Assembly: GCA_022376515.1 (NCBI GenBank)
Contig: WTXI01000501.1
Location: 1 to 21,352, forward strand
Length of the DNA: 21,352 nucleotides
DNA from: Lactifluus volemus
Lineage: Eukaryota; Basidiomycota; Agaricomycetes; Russulales; Russulaceae
Direction of reading: 5' to 3'
Under the pieces are notes generated by a model. It was not told the origin of the DNA. It saw only the letters and a program-made list of their open reading frames with translations, and did no database searches. Made by a program: the position numbers and the translations under genes. Positions 19,285-21,352 of this stretch are shown one piece after another; within the stretch, counting starts at the first letter, position 1; each line of letters begins with the position of its first letter.

Positions 19285-20297
19285 TGCGATCGGGCTTGGA
19301 AAGGACTCATGGGTTTAAGATGGTGCGCTGCGCTACGTGTTATTACCCCAGATTTCGGCCCTGACGTACCCCATTTCCTATTCCTAGCATACAAAACGGC
19401 GAATGATGCTGCGGCGTTGGACTGCGTATTATCGTCCGTGGTATTTGTTTGCCGTATCCTTATTTATACTTTCACTGCATTCTCTTTCCTGTTTTCCTAC
19501 CCGTTCTTGCTTTAGCTCTGGATCCCATTCCTCTCGGTTGCTATGGTTTGTTCTCATGTATATCCCGACATTTTCATCCTGTTATGCTTGTTTTGCGCGA
19601 TCTTTGACACATCGGTACCATCATGTATTTCTTAAACCCCACCCTCCTCCTTACAACTGCAGCCAATATCTTCTTCCAACCGTTGCGAAGACCTAACATC
19701 TTAATTGTTTCTTTGTATTTCTCGTTGAAGTAGATTATCAAAACGAAACACCCTCACTGTGATTCCCACAAATAGATAGACATCTTTGAGATGCAAACGG
19801 CCAGATCAGGTTAGAGCAGACAATAGCAACGAAACGGTCATCTGTTTAAAGAATGCCGTCAGAAGAGGAAACGGGTCGGGACAAGCCCCGCCAAACTGTC
19901 GTTAGCGCTTGACCTGACAGGTTGTCACTCTTCCCACGATCGGACGTCTCAGGCCGTTCCAAATTTGGAATTACCACCAGCCCGGCGCGGCCTGCGTGTG
20001 AGACCAGCACTTGTTTCGACGAGTGCCAGTGAGCAACGTGGCCCAGGGCAGCTTTCCCCTGTACGTCAATTGATTACACGACTCTTTTCCTCGATTTTCC
20101 TCTTGGCACTTCCCTCGCTTTTTGCAGTGATCAGGCGCTTTCCTAGCCCCCCTTCCCGTGGTCGGCTGCCCGGCACCGGCGTGCACGATCACACCCACAA
20201 AAAAACGCCAAAGTGACACTAGAGCTGACGTTTTGATTTTTTTTGCTTTTTCCAAAGTTCTAGACCCGCCGCCTTTGCCCTCATCGGCGTTGCCACG
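19285..20297. other. Spacer upstream of MTG1 gene
   Basis: About 1 kb without a supported gene. It has T-rich stretches (19440-19560), several short frames on both strands and no motif. It should hold the 3' flank of the preceding gene and the promoter and leader of the MTG1 gene. An AT-rich T run (about 20235-20250) lies some 50 bp before the start. Confidence 0.5.
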
Positions 20298-21352
20298 ATG
20301 CTGTCGCGTTTCTTGCCTCCACCTTTACCTCCGCCCCAATCATGGTACCCAGGACACATGACGCAATTCTCCCGAATTCTCCCCAACTTGCTCGCCCGTA
20401 CTGACGTCGTACTCGAATTACGGGACGCTCGATTACCCATTTCGAGTGTGAACAGAAACTTTGAAGGTGAGGACTATATGAAAGAGGCCAAATTTTGTCC
20501 CCCCCCCCCCCTGCAGGGCTGTCCAGTAAGTAGTAGGGGGCCGACGATAACGGGTGTGTTTGCGGCTCTGGGGGATCCCCCACGTGTTTGTCCATATATA
20601 AATTTTTGTTCCGACACACTCTCTGGGTTTCTCTTACGAATGCCCTCTCAAGAAGATGGGCGTGCTCGACATGTGGCACATCAGAATACCCTTGATCTTC
20701 CCGCTCGGAGATTCGATTGCCCAAATCTCTGGATATATTCCTCCCTGACGTATTTTCTTCCTCTTACGCACGGCTTCTGATGCGAAGCGCTTATGAGTTT
20801 TCGCCTCGCCCCCCTCCCATCACTCGCGTATTGCTGGTGGTGTGACGAAATCGTTTGTTGGAGAGTCCATCACTGATACGATCGTTTGCATTTAGGTGTG
20901 TTGAATAGATGGCGCACAGAACGTGTGGAGCTCTCCAAACACGCTGCTCCGCCGCTTCTTCGCACGCAGGTGCACGTGTAGCTGAACGTATTGTCGTGTT
21001 CAACAAGCGCGACCTAGTTCCCGAGTGGGGCATTACGGTAGGTATTCTACTCGCCTGCTTCTATATTTGTCAATTGTCTCTAATTCCGGCCTCCGCGACC
21101 GCAGCCCTTTCAGAATGCTATGGCCGCAAAATTTCCTGACCAAAGGACAATGTTCGTGTCATGGAACAGGCCAAAGGATCTCAAAGCATTAAGCGGCTTA
21201 CTTGTGAGTATGTAGGCTTGCACTCAGTCATTGGTGTCCGATCACCTAGCTCAACGATTAGACATCGCTCGGGAGCACCCACATATTCCCGAGGTAAATG
21301 TACTTGTGGTTGGCATGCCGAATGTGGCAAGTCAACACTTTTAAATTCCTAA
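20298..21352 (+). CDS. MTG1: Mitochondrial ribosome-assembly GTPase (MTG1/YlqF family), partial, frameshifted at the P-loop
   Basis: This is a circularly permuted GTPase that helps large mitoribosomal subunit assembly. Exons by phase: 20298-20466, 20896-20922, 20970-21037, 21105-21207, then 21250 to the window end. Seen in order: SWYPGHM and LELRDARLPISSVN (the family's N-terminal signature), LNRWRTER, the G4 motif in VFNKRDLVPEWG, FVSWNRPKDL, then VNVLVVGMPNV leading into G1. G4 before G1 is the mark of the YlqF/MTG1 permutation. At G1 the DNA reads AATGTGGCAAG: one base is missing before the GGC-AAG (Gly-Lys) codons, so the frame runs to a TAA at 21339-21341, while KSTLLN is in the next frame. 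Intron 1 (429 nt, with 13 C at 20499-20511) is unusually long here. The 47-nt intron 20923-20969 is inferred from frame. The C-terminal half lies outside the window. Confidence 0.82.

Noticed and set aside
1..21352. Search for mobile elements, CRISPR-like arrays or a defence/biosynthetic cluster
   Set aside because: I saw no transposase or reverse-transcriptase motif, no long terminal repeats, no spaced repeat array and no secondary-metabolism core gene. The secure genes are housekeeping or regulatory.

Overview
This is nuclear DNA from a filamentous fungus, most likely a basidiomycete of the Agaricomycetes type. The genes are cut by many short GT-AG introns (mostly 45-65 nt), some exons are only 21-27 nt, both strands are used, there is no operon layout or Shine-Dalgarno site, and starts sit behind pyrimidine-rich leaders. 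A tRNA gene with an intron next to the anticodon also marks it as eukaryotic. I rebuilt the exon models by hand from splice-site phase and protein-family resemblance. No alignment was run.

Layout. Positions 1-2395 hold no secure gene: weak minus-strand coding candidates (67-640), a TATA-like site near 1299, and long homopolymers. Positions 2396-6317 are the best-resolved block. A nine-exon 6-phosphofructo-2-kinase/fructose-2,6-bisphosphatase gene (minus, 4359-2396) lies downstream of a four-exon ALY/REF (Yra1) mRNA-export adaptor gene (minus, 5647-4744). The ALY gene is divergent from an ATX1-type copper chaperone gene (plus, 5887-6317) across about 240 bp. Positions 6318-10595 contain only tentative coding stretches. 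Positions 10596-12575 are a four-exon gene for a 602-residue bHLH transcription factor with a very long loop.

Positions 12576-14542 show nothing secure. A small membrane-protein gene ends at 15258 (its last two exons are well supported). A tRNA-Thr(AGU) gene with a 27-nt intron lies at 15641-15740. A weak open frame follows at about 15918-16456, then about 2 kb of AT-rich and homopolymer-rich spacer. A four-exon gene for a small, very basic, probably nuclear protein runs 18596-19284. The window ends inside a mitochondrial GTPase gene of the MTG1/YlqF family (20298 to the edge), whose P-loop codons are broken by an apparent one-base deletion.

The secure genes are housekeeping or regulatory: glycolytic control by fructose-2,6-bisphosphate, mRNA export, copper delivery, transcription, mitoribosome assembly and translation. 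They do not form a pathway together, and I see no mobile element, CRISPR array or defence system. The main points of interest are the loss of the phosphatase nucleophile in the PFK-2 protein, the frameshifted P-loop of MTG1, the extended bHLH loop, the anticodon-intron pairing in the tRNA, and two lineage-type genes that only appear after splicing.
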